Positions 29,808 through 37,795 of a stretch of 64,000 bases of DNA are shown piece after piece (the stretch's first letter is position 1; each line of letters begins with the position of its first letter). The translations under genes were made by a program, and so were the position numbers. Under the pieces are notes generated by a model. It saw only the letters and a program-made list of their open reading frames with translations. It was not told the DNA's origin and did no database searches. This DNA comes from Capnocytophaga gingivalis ATCC 33624 (GTDB lineage: Bacteria > Bacteroidota > Bacteroidia > Flavobacteriales > Flavobacteriaceae), in contig NZ_ACLQ01000021.1 in NCBI RefSeq assembly GCF_000174755.1, positions 1-64,000 of the forward strand, written 5' to 3'.

Positions 29808-30545
29808 TTATTTATCAGCTATATATATAGTAGCTACTCCTAAGGATTGAGGAATAAAATGCACCTTTGAGAAGCCTATTTCATCTTTGAGGATTCCTGA
29901 CAGTTTCTTTCCAAAAGGAAACTTTGCTGCCGATTCAGACAGATAGGCATAAGCATTCTTGTTCTTGGCTAAGAGTTTCCCCATCATGGGCACGATAAAC
30001 TTGGTATAGAGTTTGTACCCCTGTTTGTAAGGGAAGCGAGTAGGTACAGAGGTTTCCAAGATCACCAAGCGCCCCCCAGGACGCAATACTCGCCTGAGCT
30101 CAGAAAGTCCCTTGTGAAGATTTTCGAAATTGCGTATCCCAAAAGAGACAGTTACTGCATCAAAACTGCCATCAGCAAAAGGCAAATTCTCACTATCGGC
30201 TACTTGCATGACAATTCGCTCAGATAGTCCTAATTCTTTGACCTTTTTCTCCCCTACTGAAAGCATCCCTTGGGAGATATCCACAGCAGTAATGTGAGCA
30301 GAAGGAATCTTAGAGAGTTCTATAGCCAAGTCGCCTGTACCGGTAGCTACATCAAGAATAGTGCCAGGTTTTATCTGGGCTATTTTTTCTCTTACATGCT
30401 TGCGCCAAGAGATGTCCATACGCAAGGTCATTACTCTATTTAGTCCATCGTAAGAAGGAGAAATGGTGTCAAACATTTCTTGCACTTGCTCTTTCTTTCC
30501 TTTGTTCGAATTCTTATCAGGGGTTACGATCTCTTCTTGTTGCAT
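29808..30545 (-). CDS. ubiE: Demethylmenaquinone methyltransferase (UbiE/MenG)
   Basis: A SAM-dependent C-methyltransferase for the last step of menaquinone synthesis. With the start at 30545 (MQQEEIVTPDKNS) it has 245 residues. Class I SAM motifs are DVATGTGDLAIEL and AVTVSFGIRNFENL; the family signatures SPSYDGLNRVMTLRMDISWR and LVILETSVPT are visible. A longer frame begins at 30593, but the promoter at 30564-30593 lies inside it, so the shorter start is preferred. Menaquinone is the likely electron acceptor for the Dld enzyme encoded downstream. Confidence 0.95.
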   Translation of the reverse strand: MQQEEIVTPDKNSNKGKKEQVQEMFDTISPSYDGLNRVMTLRMDISWRKHVREKIAQIKPGTILDVATGTGDLAIELSKIPSAHITAVDISQGMLSVGEKKVKELGLSERIVMQVADSENLPFADGSFDAVTVSFGIRNFENLHKGLSELRRVLRPGGRLVILETSVPTRFPYKQGYKLYTKFIVPMMGKLLAKNKNAYAYLSESAAKFPFGKKLSGILKDEIGFSKVHFIPQSLGVATIYIADK

Positions 30546-30563
30546 GAATTCTATTTTTAGGCG

Positions 30564-30593
30564 CAAAGGTACAAAATAATGATTAATGTTCAA
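30564..30593 (-). promoter_or_regulatory. Promoter of the ubiE-porT-dsbD unit
   Basis: On the minus strand TACCTTTG (30564-30571) and TTG (30591-30593) are 19 bp apart. The start codon at 30545 is about 20 bp downstream, which fixes the ubiE start. Confidence 0.8.
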
Positions 30594-30656
30594 CGATTAA
30601 TTCTATAAAATACTTCCGTGCCCATTCCCCCTAACCACTGAAGGGAAAAAAGAGAA

Positions 30657-30700
30657 CAGTGGTCAGTGGTTAGGGACTATCCACTAACCACTGACCACTG
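30657..30700 (-). terminator. Terminator of the DUF5723 gene
   Basis: CAGTGGTCAGTGGTTAG and its complement form a perfect 17-bp stem with a 10-nt loop. On the minus strand TTCTCTTTTTT follows. The arms belong to the TAACCACTG repeat vocabulary seen also at 25346-25374. Confidence 0.85.
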
Positions 30701-30721
30701 AGAATTGTTACTACTTACTGA

Positions 30722-32065
30722 CTATTTGTACATACCTCCAAAGCGAAGTCCGAAGAAGAAGTTCATCTCCTTAGCCCCTCCTGTGAGGTTACCTAAGATA
30801 CTACGAGAACCAAAGACAAGAGGTCCTATATGGAAACCTGTTCCTACATTGAGTTTGGAGATTTGGTTGTAGCTTATAGGAAGAAAAGCTCCAAAGATTC
30901 CAGGTCCGAAACGTGTCTCGTAACGAGGAGTAAGCACAAAATCATTGGCATAGCGTGCATTGTACTCATTCTTGGACACTACATTGAGCTGGTTAGAAAG
31001 ATTCAAATAGAACCCATCTATAAAACGATAATCCAAATCAATATTCAAGGTAGTAGGCAATGAGGAAGAGAAGGAAGTCCCTTGTAATGGAGTTGGTGAA
31101 GGAATTTTATCTAAGCTTCCTTGCATATTATCAAGGTTAAAATCTTGATTATGAATAGTATAATTGTAAGATTTTGAATTGGTTGTATAGCTAAGCTTAC
31201 CCAAATCCAACAAGGAAACTCCTACTTTGAATCGGTAAGGAACATGACCATCGCAGTTAGGGCAACCATCCTCATTGAACTCATAAATAACTCCCAAGTC
31301 AAACCCCACTGTAGTTGCGTGAGTTTCCAGCACATTGAAAGAAGAGCCCAATACATCCAAGCCTCCACTTCTGACCTCTGCATGACCATCTCCTATATGC
31401 ATGATCACATCTCCATTTTCACGACGAAGGGTTACATTGTCCTGATTGACACCAGAGAATCCCATACGGTAACTTCCTGTTCCCTGTACGAGCTTCACTC
31501 CAGCTCCCAATCTTATAAGGTTATACCCATCATTCATTACTGTATAGCTCCATACGGCACCTATTTCCTTGAAAGCATTTACCAAAAGATTCATATCATT
31601 AATCCCTTGCACTTTGTAGTACTGAGAAGGATCTGTAGGAAGTTGCATATCCCCTACCCCAATAAGTCCTTGAAGCACCTTGGCATCAATTCCTGTGGTA
31701 TTGGCCATCACACGCATACGTGTTACTAAGCCCAAAGCATGTTCCTTATTGATACGGAAAATAGCCGAAGGTCCTAACACATCGGCAGTAAGTCCTGCAT
31801 TAATCACCTTAGAAGTACTCAATCCATCGGTGAACTTATTGAAGGATTTTTCCAAATTAAACGAAAATGCCATGTCATTGTTCCCCAAGTTGGCATCTAC
31901 AGCAACCAAATTCACATCCCAAGGGCGTGCCCCAAGAGCATGTGCTGGATTAGAAAGGGTAGTGGTCACCCCTCCATAGGTACTTGTCCTAAGCCCTGTA
32001 AATGATTGTTGAGCAATACCTTGATAGGCTACTAAAGTCAATAATGAAAGAAAAATTTTTTTCAT
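30722..32065 (-). CDS. DUF5723-like outer membrane beta-barrel protein
   Basis: A 447-residue exported protein with signal MKKIFLSLLTLVAYQGIAQ. Early TSTYGGVTTTLSNPAHALGARPWDVNL and later YRFKVGVSLLDLGKL, NIDLDYRFIDGFYLNLSNQ and FFFGLRFGG suggest a barrel of the DUF5723 type, common in Bacteroidetes. It ends in an aromatic strand, as outer membrane proteins do. The role is unknown. A -7 element lies at 32089-32096 and the strong hairpin at 30657-30700 ends the unit, so it is monocistronic. Confidence 0.75.
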   Translation of the reverse strand: MKKIFLSLLTLVAYQGIAQQSFTGLRTSTYGGVTTTLSNPAHALGARPWDVNLVAVDANLGNNDMAFSFNLEKSFNKFTDGLSTSKVINAGLTADVLGPSAIFRINKEHALGLVTRMRVMANTTGIDAKVLQGLIGVGDMQLPTDPSQYYKVQGINDMNLLVNAFKEIGAVWSYTVMNDGYNLIRLGAGVKLVQGTGSYRMGFSGVNQDNVTLRRENGDVIMHIGDGHAEVRSGGLDVLGSSFNVLETHATTVGFDLGVIYEFNEDGCPNCDGHVPYRFKVGVSLLDLGKLSYTTNSKSYNYTIHNQDFNLDNMQGSLDKIPSPTPLQGTSFSSSLPTTLNIDLDYRFIDGFYLNLSNQLNVVSKNEYNARYANDFVLTPRYETRFGPGIFGAFLPISYNQISKLNVGTGFHIGPLVFGSRSILGNLTGGAKEMNFFFGLRFGGMYK

Positions 32066-32088
32066 AACAATTTACTTATTTTATGGGG

Positions 32089-32096
32089 CAAATGTA
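32089..32096 (-). promoter_or_regulatory. -7 element of the DUF5723 gene
   Basis: TACATTTG on the minus strand, 24 bp before the start. A TTG at 32113-32115 is only 16 bp away, closer than usual. Confidence 0.45.
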
Positions 32097-32200
32097 CAAA
32101 AATAATATATAACAACTTAGTTTAAATTGTTAATTAAAACTTAAATTAAGAAAAACAAAATATTTTATAAAAAGAGTTATTTATAGTATGCAAAGAAAGC

Positions 32201-32230
32201 TTTATAATTCATTTTTATTTCGTACTTTTG
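32201..32230 (+). promoter_or_regulatory. Promoter of the nitroreductase gene
   Basis: TACTTTTG (32223-32230) lies 16 bp before the start codon; TTT (32201-32203) is a weak -33 element at 19 bp. Confidence 0.55.
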
Positions 32231-32246
32231 CAAAAAAAATAAGATT

Positions 32247-32837
32247 ATGAATTTCTTATCATTGGCTCAGAACCGCTATACTACCAAAATTTATAACGGA
32301 AAAACACTTTCGAAAGAGACTCTTGAACAATTAAAAGAGATTCTTCGCCTAGCGCCCTCTTCTATCAATAGCCAACCATGGGAATTTATCTTGGTAGGAG
32401 ATAAGCGTAAAGATGAAGTTTTTGCACCCCTCTCCCTAATGAATGAAGAGCGGGTAAAACAAGCCAGCCATATTGTTATCTTCAGAGTATTGGAGAGTGT
32501 AGAACATTTTGAAGAGGAAGCCCCTTCTTATATCTCGGAAGGAGGGCGGACTTTCTATCAACAATATATCAAACCTCAGGGCGAAGCGCATGTCAAGGCT
32601 TGGATGGGACACCAAGTATATGTAGCCTTAGGGTATTTCCTTGCCGGATGTGCTGCTATGGGAGTGGACTCAACCCCTATGGAAGGAATATTACCTAAAG
32701 AATATGACCAACATCTCCCTAAGAACGGCTATCAAACTCTCTTTGCTGTAGCCATTGGTTATCGTGATCCAGAAGACAAAAACCAACCCTCTATCACTCC
32801 CAAAAAGAGAAAAGAATCAGTAGTGAGAGAACTGTAA
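32247..32837 (+). CDS. Nitroreductase family flavoprotein
   Basis: A cytoplasmic FMN-dependent NAD(P)H oxidoreductase of the NfsB type, 196 residues. FMN-binding features are RYTTKIYNGKTL near the N-terminus, LAPSSINSQPWEFILV (SSxNxQPW motif), GYFLAGCAAMGVDSTPMEG and the C-terminal AIGYRDPEDK. The natural substrate cannot be told; family members reduce quinones, nitro compounds or flavins. It forms a single-gene unit with its own promoter. Confidence 0.92.
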   Translation: MNFLSLAQNRYTTKIYNGKTLSKETLEQLKEILRLAPSSINSQPWEFILVGDKRKDEVFAPLSLMNEERVKQASHIVIFRVLESVEHFEEEAPSYISEGGRTFYQQYIKPQGEAHVKAWMGHQVYVALGYFLAGCAAMGVDSTPMEGILPKEYDQHLPKNGYQTLFAVAIGYRDPEDKNQPSITPKKRKESVVREL

Positions 32838-32882
32838 ACAAGAATCAATTCCTCATTCGGGGTTAGGGGGAATAAACAGAGG

Positions 32883-32970
32883 TCAAGTATAGCCCTTGTC
32901 GATAAGTCCTTCTATATCTTTTCCCTGTGGAGTTAAGGTTAGCTGAGGTGTAGTATTTTTATCTTGAATT
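32883..32970 (-). pseudogene. Possible C-terminal remnant of a lost gene
   Basis: Between 32838 and 33024 no intact gene is present. On the minus strand a short frame reads TPQLTLTPQGKDIEGLIDKG, then YT and a stop at 32883. This looks like a protein C-terminus (LTPQGK is common at the end of winged-helix regulators), but stops lie just upstream. It is offered only as a possible decayed fragment. Confidence 0.25.
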
Positions 32971-33024
32971 ATAATTCATTAAGGAACTATAAACCCTCTC
33001 CAACATGAGAACTGGAATAAGACA

Positions 33025-33483
33025 TTAACATTCCTCTGAATAAAAAGTCCAACCTTTGAGTTTCTCCTTCTTATACTTTTTCATAAAAGCTTCCTCTACC
33101 CATATGCTACGAAGACTATCCTCGTTATAGAAAAAGATACCTTCTTTAGAATGTTGGGTGATATGTAGTAACTTATGCTCCGTTTCTATAAGGCTATTAT
33201 TGGAATATATCTTTGCAGGAATCCACTCAAATGTCCCTGGACACTGTTTTTCAAAGAAATCCATTGCCCTTTTGTTCAGCAAATAGATATAGACTCTATT
33301 AATGGATATACAATCCCATTTGGCAGCAATAGCTTCGAAGTCGGTAAAGTCAAGTCGAATGTTCAAGTGTATAGGTTCAGGATCTCCGAACATCAAATAA
33401 TCAGTAATAGAACCTTTTACCGACCGAAAAGCACCGTATGCTCTACTTGGGTAATTGTTGGAAGTGCCTATGGTATATAGCAT
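33025..33483 (-). CDS. Possible Imm11/Imm43-like immunity protein
   Basis: A 152-residue cytoplasmic protein. The middle part (RLDFTDFEAIAAKWDCISINRVYIYLLNKRAMDFFEKQC, then TFEWIPAKIYSNN) recalls the Imm11/Imm43 (DUF1629) pattern, in which a strand-helix element ends in F.PV.I. I am not certain of the family. No toxin gene is adjacent. It follows the 33542-33913 gene by 58 bp on the same strand and is probably cotranscribed with it. Confidence 0.45.
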   Translation of the reverse strand: MLYTIGTSNNYPSRAYGAFRSVKGSITDYLMFGDPEPIHLNIRLDFTDFEAIAAKWDCISINRVYIYLLNKRAMDFFEKQCPGTFEWIPAKIYSNNSLIETEHKLLHITQHSKEGIFFYNEDSLRSIWVEEAFMKKYKKEKLKGWTFYSEEC

Positions 33484-33541
33484 TTTATTAAGTATTTGGT
33501 TTTAGTGATTGATATAGAAATGAACTTGTGATGAATAAGGG

Positions 33542-33913
33542 TTAGCTCTGTATTACTTTTTTGAGATCTACTCCCATCTTTTGGTACTTTTCTTCTAAGA
33601 CTTCTAATAGGTATTCGAATACGTCAGCATAGTAGAAAGAGGGATTACTTTCATTTTCTTGAAGTTTGGTCTTTATATATCTGTAGATGCCGATAGTTCC
33701 TTCATAATAAACGTAGGTATTTACTATTTCAGTGAGCTTTTCTGGCAGGAAATCGGGAGCTTTGATAAGGGCATTTATCATCGTAAGCAAGCAAAGGTCT
33801 GAGGACTGTTTGTATAGTTCCTTGCTTGCATAAACAAGAGCTGCCTTTGTATCTGAATAATCCAATCCTTCTATATGGGTAAGTAGCTCCTTGTAGTGTG
33901 ATTCTATAGTCAT
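33542..33913 (-). CDS. Small helical protein of unknown function, possible immunity protein
   Basis: A 123-residue soluble protein, mostly helical by composition (KAALVYASKELYKQSSDLCLLTMINALIKAPDFLPEKLTEIV). I do not recognise the family. Its size, acidic nature and pairing with an Imm-like gene suggest a cognate-immunity type cassette, which is inference. A -7 element (33945-33952) precedes it. Confidence 0.5.
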   Translation of the reverse strand: MTIESHYKELLTHIEGLDYSDTKAALVYASKELYKQSSDLCLLTMINALIKAPDFLPEKLTEIVNTYVYYEGTIGIYRYIKTKLQENESNPSFYYADVFEYLLEVLEEKYQKMGVDLKKVIQS

Positions 33914-33944
33914 AACGAATGTATTATCCCCTTATTTTTGGGGA

Positions 33945-33952
33945 CAAATATA
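33945..33952 (-). promoter_or_regulatory. -7 element of the 33542-33913 gene
   Basis: TATATTTG on the minus strand, 32 bp before the start; no clear TTG partner. Confidence 0.4.
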
Positions 33953-34045
33953 CAAAATTAATCCTTCGTCTCCTATGAAAATTCTCTTATCTATTCCTCT
34001 TTTTTCCCTTCTCCTCTTTACCCCTTAATTAATTAACAATTGACC

Positions 34046-34078
34046 TTTGACAATTAACAATTAAAAATTGTATCTTTG
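34046..34078 (+). promoter_or_regulatory. Promoter of the ABC-F gene
   Basis: TTTG (34046-34049) and TATCTTTG (34071-34078) are 21 bp apart; the start codon is 26 bp downstream. The spacer consists of the AATTAACAATTAA-type repeat. Confidence 0.65.
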
Positions 34079-34104
34079 CCCCACTCTTTTACAAATATAC
34101 AATC

Positions 34105-35997
34105 ATGCTCAATGTCAGTGGCTTATCTATTTCTTTCCAAGGGGAAACACTTTTCTCGGATGTGGCTTTTATGCTCATCGGGGGGGATCGTGTAGGGATT
34201 ATCGGTAAAAATGGTGCAGGAAAATCCACCTTGCTCAAGATGCTTTCAGGGGAGCTCCCTCCTGATACAGGTACCATTGCCTTGGAGAAAAATGCAAAAA
34301 TAGGTTACTTAAAACAGGATATTGACTTTGTCGCAGGGCGTACTGTTCTTGAGGAGGCCTATCAGGCTTTCACTACCCTGATGCGCTTGGAAGAAGAATT
34401 AGACCATATCCACCATGAGATGGCTGAGCGCACGGACTATGAGAGTGATAGCTATAATGACCTGCTGATCCGCCTGCACGATGTCACTCATGAGTACGAG
34501 ATCCATGGAGGATATACCTATAAGGGAGATACTGAACGTATCCTCTCAGGTTTGGGCTTCTCTCGGGAGGATTTTTCCCGCCTAACGGACAGTTTCTCGG
34601 GAGGGTGGCGCATGCGTATAGAGCTGGCCAAGCTCCTCTTGGAAAAAAATGACATACTCCTACTGGATGAGCCTACCAACCACCTTGACATAGAGTCCAT
34701 TATATGGTTTGAGGGCTTTCTCAAGTCCTTCCCTGGAGCGGTGGTGATTATCTCCCACGACAAGATGTTCCTTGACAATGTCACCAATCGTACCATTGAG
34801 ATTGTGGCAGGGCGTATCTATGACTATCCCAAGCCTTATTCTGCTTTCTTGGAACTGAGAAAAGAGATGATTACCCAACAGCTTGCCGCTCAGAAGAACC
34901 AAGAAAAGATGATTCAGCAAACGGAAAAGCTTATCGATAAGTTCCGAGCCAAGGCCTCCAAAGCCTCTATGGCACAGTCGCTCATCAAAAAGCTCGACCG
35001 TATAGAACGTATTGAGGTGGATGAACAAGAAACCGCCGTAATGTCGGTACGCTTTCCCCTCTCTCAGCAACCAGGGAAAGTGGTATTGGAAATAGACCAT
35101 GTCAGCAAGAGTTATGATGACAAACTGATTCTCAAGGATGTGAGTCTGCTTGTGGAACGCGGTTCCAAAATAGCCTTTGTCGGGCAGAATGGGCAGGGAA
35201 AAACTACCCTTGCCAAGATGATTATAGGAGAAATACCCTACGAAGGAAACATTCGCTTAGGACACAATGTGGAGATAGGCTATTTTGCTCAGAATCAAGC
35301 GCATTACTTGGATGGTGAGCTCACCCTACTGGACACAATGCTCAATGCTGCCAACGACTCCAACCGTACCAAAGTACGTGATATCCTCGGTGCTTTTCTC
35401 TTTCGTGGCGATGAGGTAGAGAAAAAGGTAAAAGTACTCTCTGGAGGCGAACGCAATCGCTTGGCATTGGCCAAAATGCTCCTCTCCTCCTTCAATGTCC
35501 TAGTTATGGACGAGCCTACCAACCACCTCGACATTGCCTCCAAGAATGTGCTCAAGCAGGCACTACAACGATTTGAGGGAACACTCATTATCGTATCCCA
35601 CGACCGCGACTTCCTCACTGGACTCACAGATAAGGTATATGAGTTCAAGAACCATACTATCAAAGAATATCTCGGCGATATCGACTTCTATCTGGAACAA
35701 AGAGCAGTATCTTCCTTCCGCGAAATAGAAAAAGGCGAAGAGGTTAAAAAAGAAATTGTGGTAGAGAAAGAAAAGACTCTTTCCTACGAAGAACAGAAAG
35801 AACGCAAGAAACTCTCCAACCAGCTCAGCAAGGTAGAACGCCAGATCAGTGATCTCGAAAAAGAAATCGCCCAGATGAATACCCAAATACAAAATACCCC
35901 TACCCCTGAGCTTATGGAACAATATGGAAACAAGAAAAAACAACTCGATAACCTTATGGAGGAATGGGAAAAAATTTCATTAATGATCAATAATTAA
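34105..35997 (+). CDS. ABC-F family ATPase (Uup/EttA-like)
   Basis: A soluble protein with two ATP-binding cassettes and no membrane segment, the type that acts on the ribosome in translation rather than in transport. Domain 1 has Walker A GKNGAGKST, signature FSGGWRMRIELAK and Walker B LLLDEPTNHLD. A linker of about 80 residues (the P-site tRNA interaction motif region) follows. Domain 2 has GQNGQGKTT, LSGGERNRLALAK and VMDEPTNHLD. A charged C-terminal coiled coil (about 555-630) resembles Uup. At 630 residues it is close to Uup length. The last codons (M-I-N-N-stop) run into the TTAATGATCAATAATTAATGA repeat. Confidence 0.92.
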   Translation: MLNVSGLSISFQGETLFSDVAFMLIGGDRVGIIGKNGAGKSTLLKMLSGELPPDTGTIALEKNAKIGYLKQDIDFVAGRTVLEEAYQAFTTLMRLEEELDHIHHEMAERTDYESDSYNDLLIRLHDVTHEYEIHGGYTYKGDTERILSGLGFSREDFSRLTDSFSGGWRMRIELAKLLLEKNDILLLDEPTNHLDIESIIWFEGFLKSFPGAVVIISHDKMFLDNVTNRTIEIVAGRIYDYPKPYSAFLELRKEMITQQLAAQKNQEKMIQQTEKLIDKFRAKASKASMAQSLIKKLDRIERIEVDEQETAVMSVRFPLSQQPGKVVLEIDHVSKSYDDKLILKDVSLLVERGSKIAFVGQNGQGKTTLAKMIIGEIPYEGNIRLGHNVEIGYFAQNQAHYLDGELTLLDTMLNAANDSNRTKVRDILGAFLFRGDEVEKKVKVLSGGERNRLALAKMLLSSFNVLVMDEPTNHLDIASKNVLKQALQRFEGTLIIVSHDRDFLTGLTDKVYEFKNHTIKEYLGDIDFYLEQRAVSSFREIEKGEEVKKEIVVEKEKTLSYEEQKERKKLSNQLSKVERQISDLEKEIAQMNTQIQNTPTPELMEQYGNKKKQLDNLMEEWEKISLMINN

Positions 35998-36120
35998 TGA
36001 TTAATGATCAATGAACAATGATTAATGATTATTTCTTGTAAAAACTAATAACTATTCACTAATAACTGTTCACTGATAACTATTCACTGATAACTATTCA
36101 CTGATAACTGACAATTAACA
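35985..36120. repeat. Intergenic repeats between the ABC-F gene and dnaX, with 14-bp tandem copies
   Basis: The spacer begins with several ATTAATGAT/ATCAATGA words. At 36053-36108 there are four head-to-tail copies of TATTCACTGATAAC (the first two with one change each), preceded by a half copy. A GACAATTAACAATTAAAG word ends it. No gene or promoter is visible. Confidence 0.85.
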
Positions 36121-36130
36121 ATTAAAGAAG

Positions 36131-37219
36131 ATGAACCCATTTATAGTATCCGCCCGCAAGTATCGTCCACAATCTTTTGTCGATGTAGTGGGACAAAAGG
36201 CCATTACTGACACCTTGGAAAATGCCATTGCCAACGATCACTTGGCACAGGCACTGCTCTTTACAGGGCCTCGAGGAGTGGGTAAGACTACTTGTGCCCG
36301 TATCTTGGCTAAAAAAATCAATGAGAAGACCACCCCTACTGACGGAGATAATGATTTTGCTTTCAACATCTTTGAACTGGATGCGGCCTCCAACAACAGT
36401 GTGGAAGGAATCCGATCACTCATCGAGCAAGTACGTATCCCCCCTCAAGTAGGTAAATATAAGGTCTATATCATTGACGAGGTGCATATGCTCTCCAATG
36501 CTGCCTTCAATGCCTTTCTCAAGACCTTGGAGGAACCGCCCGCACATGCAATCTTTATTCTGGCCACTACCGAGAAGCATAAGGTGATCCCGACCATCCT
36601 TTCTCGCTGTCAGATATTTGACTTTAAGCGTATTACTATCAATGATGCTCGTGAATATCTCAAGTATATTGCTAAGGAACAAGGACTTGAAGCCGAAGAC
36701 GAAGCACTACAAATCATTGCCCAAAAGGCTGATGGAGCTATGCGCGATGCCCTTTCTATCTTTGACAGAGTGGTAAGTTTCTGTGGGAAGACAATTACCC
36801 GACAAGCGGTATCGGAGATACTCAATGTATTGGACTACGATACTTATTTTAAGGTTACCGACCTTATCGTGAGCAATAACATCCCTCAACTACTCATTGA
36901 GTTCAATAGTATTCTCGCCCATGGTTTTGACGGACAACACTTTATAGCAGGCTTGGCTGAACATTTCAGAGATCTTATGGTCTGCAAAAATAGCCAAACT
37001 GTATCCCTTATGGAAGTCGGTGAGGAGACCCAAAAAAAATATATTGAACAGACCACCAAGTGTGACTTTCCGTTCTTGGTGGAGGCACTACGCATAGCTA
37101 CCCAATGCGATTTGGAATATAAGACAAGCCGTACCCCGCGCCTTTTGGTGGAGCTGGCTCTGATGCAATTGGCTTCACTTACCTACCAGGGGGATAAAAA
37201 AAAAATGATGGATATATAA
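36131..37219 (+). CDS. dnaX: DNA polymerase III subunit gamma (short dnaX product)
   Basis: The clamp-loader ATPase. The zero frame gives 362 residues covering AAA+ domains I-III. Walker A is GPRGVGKTT, Walker B is VYIIDEVHMLS, sensor 1 is ILATTEKHK and the SRC motif is LSRCQIF. The usual four-Cys zinc module between Walker A and ELDAAS is missing, as I recall for flavobacterial DnaX. The frame ends at 37219, five codons after an A10 run (37196-37205). The sequence downstream continues the protein in the -1 frame, so this looks like the short gamma form, with tau made by slippage. A plain indel in the run is the alternative. Confidence 0.93.
   Translation: MNPFIVSARKYRPQSFVDVVGQKAITDTLENAIANDHLAQALLFTGPRGVGKTTCARILAKKINEKTTPTDGDNDFAFNIFELDAASNNSVEGIRSLIEQVRIPPQVGKYKVYIIDEVHMLSNAAFNAFLKTLEEPPAHAIFILATTEKHKVIPTILSRCQIFDFKRITINDAREYLKYIAKEQGLEAEDEALQIIAQKADGAMRDALSIFDRVVSFCGKTITRQAVSEILNVLDYDTYFKVTDLIVSNNIPQLLIEFNSILAHGFDGQHFIAGLAEHFRDLMVCKNSQTVSLMEVGEETQKKYIEQTTKCDFPFLVEALRIATQCDLEYKTSRTPRLLVELALMQLASLTYQGDKKKMMDI
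37196..37205 (+). promoter_or_regulatory. A10 slippery run in dnaX
   Basis: Ten consecutive A follow GGGGAT (codons 355-358). In register the frame reads K-K-K-M-M-D-I-stop; A11 or A8 transcripts join to the tau frame, and A9 stops at once in TGA. Runs of nine or more A are known to cause RNA polymerase slippage in dnaX of Thermus. Confidence 0.65.
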
Positions 37220-37791
37220 TCCCTGCGACTGTCTTTTATCAAAAAACTGTTCAAAATACTGAAAATAAATTAGTTACAAAAGTTCCTTCTTCTCAAGGAA
37301 ATGCTCCTGTCTCCCAGACTCCTCCCAAGGACAGTGTTTCAGCTACTTCTCTTAAGAGCATTCAGCTCAAGCATGAAGCCGCTAAGATACGTGATCAGCA
37401 CCAAGCACAAGCCCAGCATACAGCTCGAGACAGCTATACACAGGAGGATTTCGAGGGTGTCTGGAAACAGATGTTGGCCATCTTAGAAAAAAGAGGTGAA
37501 CACCTACTAATCAGTCATTTAGGAAAAGATTCTGCCCCTACTATAGCAGAGGATGTAATTCTTTTGGAAGTAGGCTCAGAGCTTGCTCTGATAGAAACCC
37601 AGTCCCAACAGGAGCGGTTGCTCACCTATATTCGCAAGTCACTGAACAACTACAACATTACGCTACAGATTACTGTAAACAAAGAAATTGCCCCTGTCAC
37701 TGCTTATACTCCTGAAGAGAAGTATTTGGCACTGAAGGAGCAAAATCCACTTTTGGAAACTTTTGTTCGCGAATTAGGCCTACAATTTTAA
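37199..37791 (+). CDS. dnaX: Tau-specific C-terminal part of DnaX, -1 frame
   Basis: This frame has no start of its own near the junction. It reads GDKKKNDGYIIPATVFYQ straight from the A run, then a Pro/Ser/Gln-rich linker, and ends with a folded-looking domain (FEGVWKQMLAILEKRGEH, YTPEEKYLALKEQNPLLETF, VRELGLQF) like the C-terminus of other Bacteroidetes DnaX proteins. The fusion would be about 553 residues. The open frame of nearly 600 bases with conserved character shows that it is translated. In known systems the tau extension holds the polymerase and helicase contacts. It converges on pepE with 4 bp between stops. Confidence 0.85.
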
Positions 37792-37795
37792 GTTC

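Noticed and set aside
35563-35943. 126-codon minus-strand frame
   Set aside because: It is antisense to the ABC-F coiled coil; its Phe/Leu-rich product is the reverse of Lys/Glu codons.
36045-36108. Possible CRISPR array
   Set aside because: The copies are directly adjacent with no spacers and are only 14 bp long, so this is an ordinary tandem repeat.
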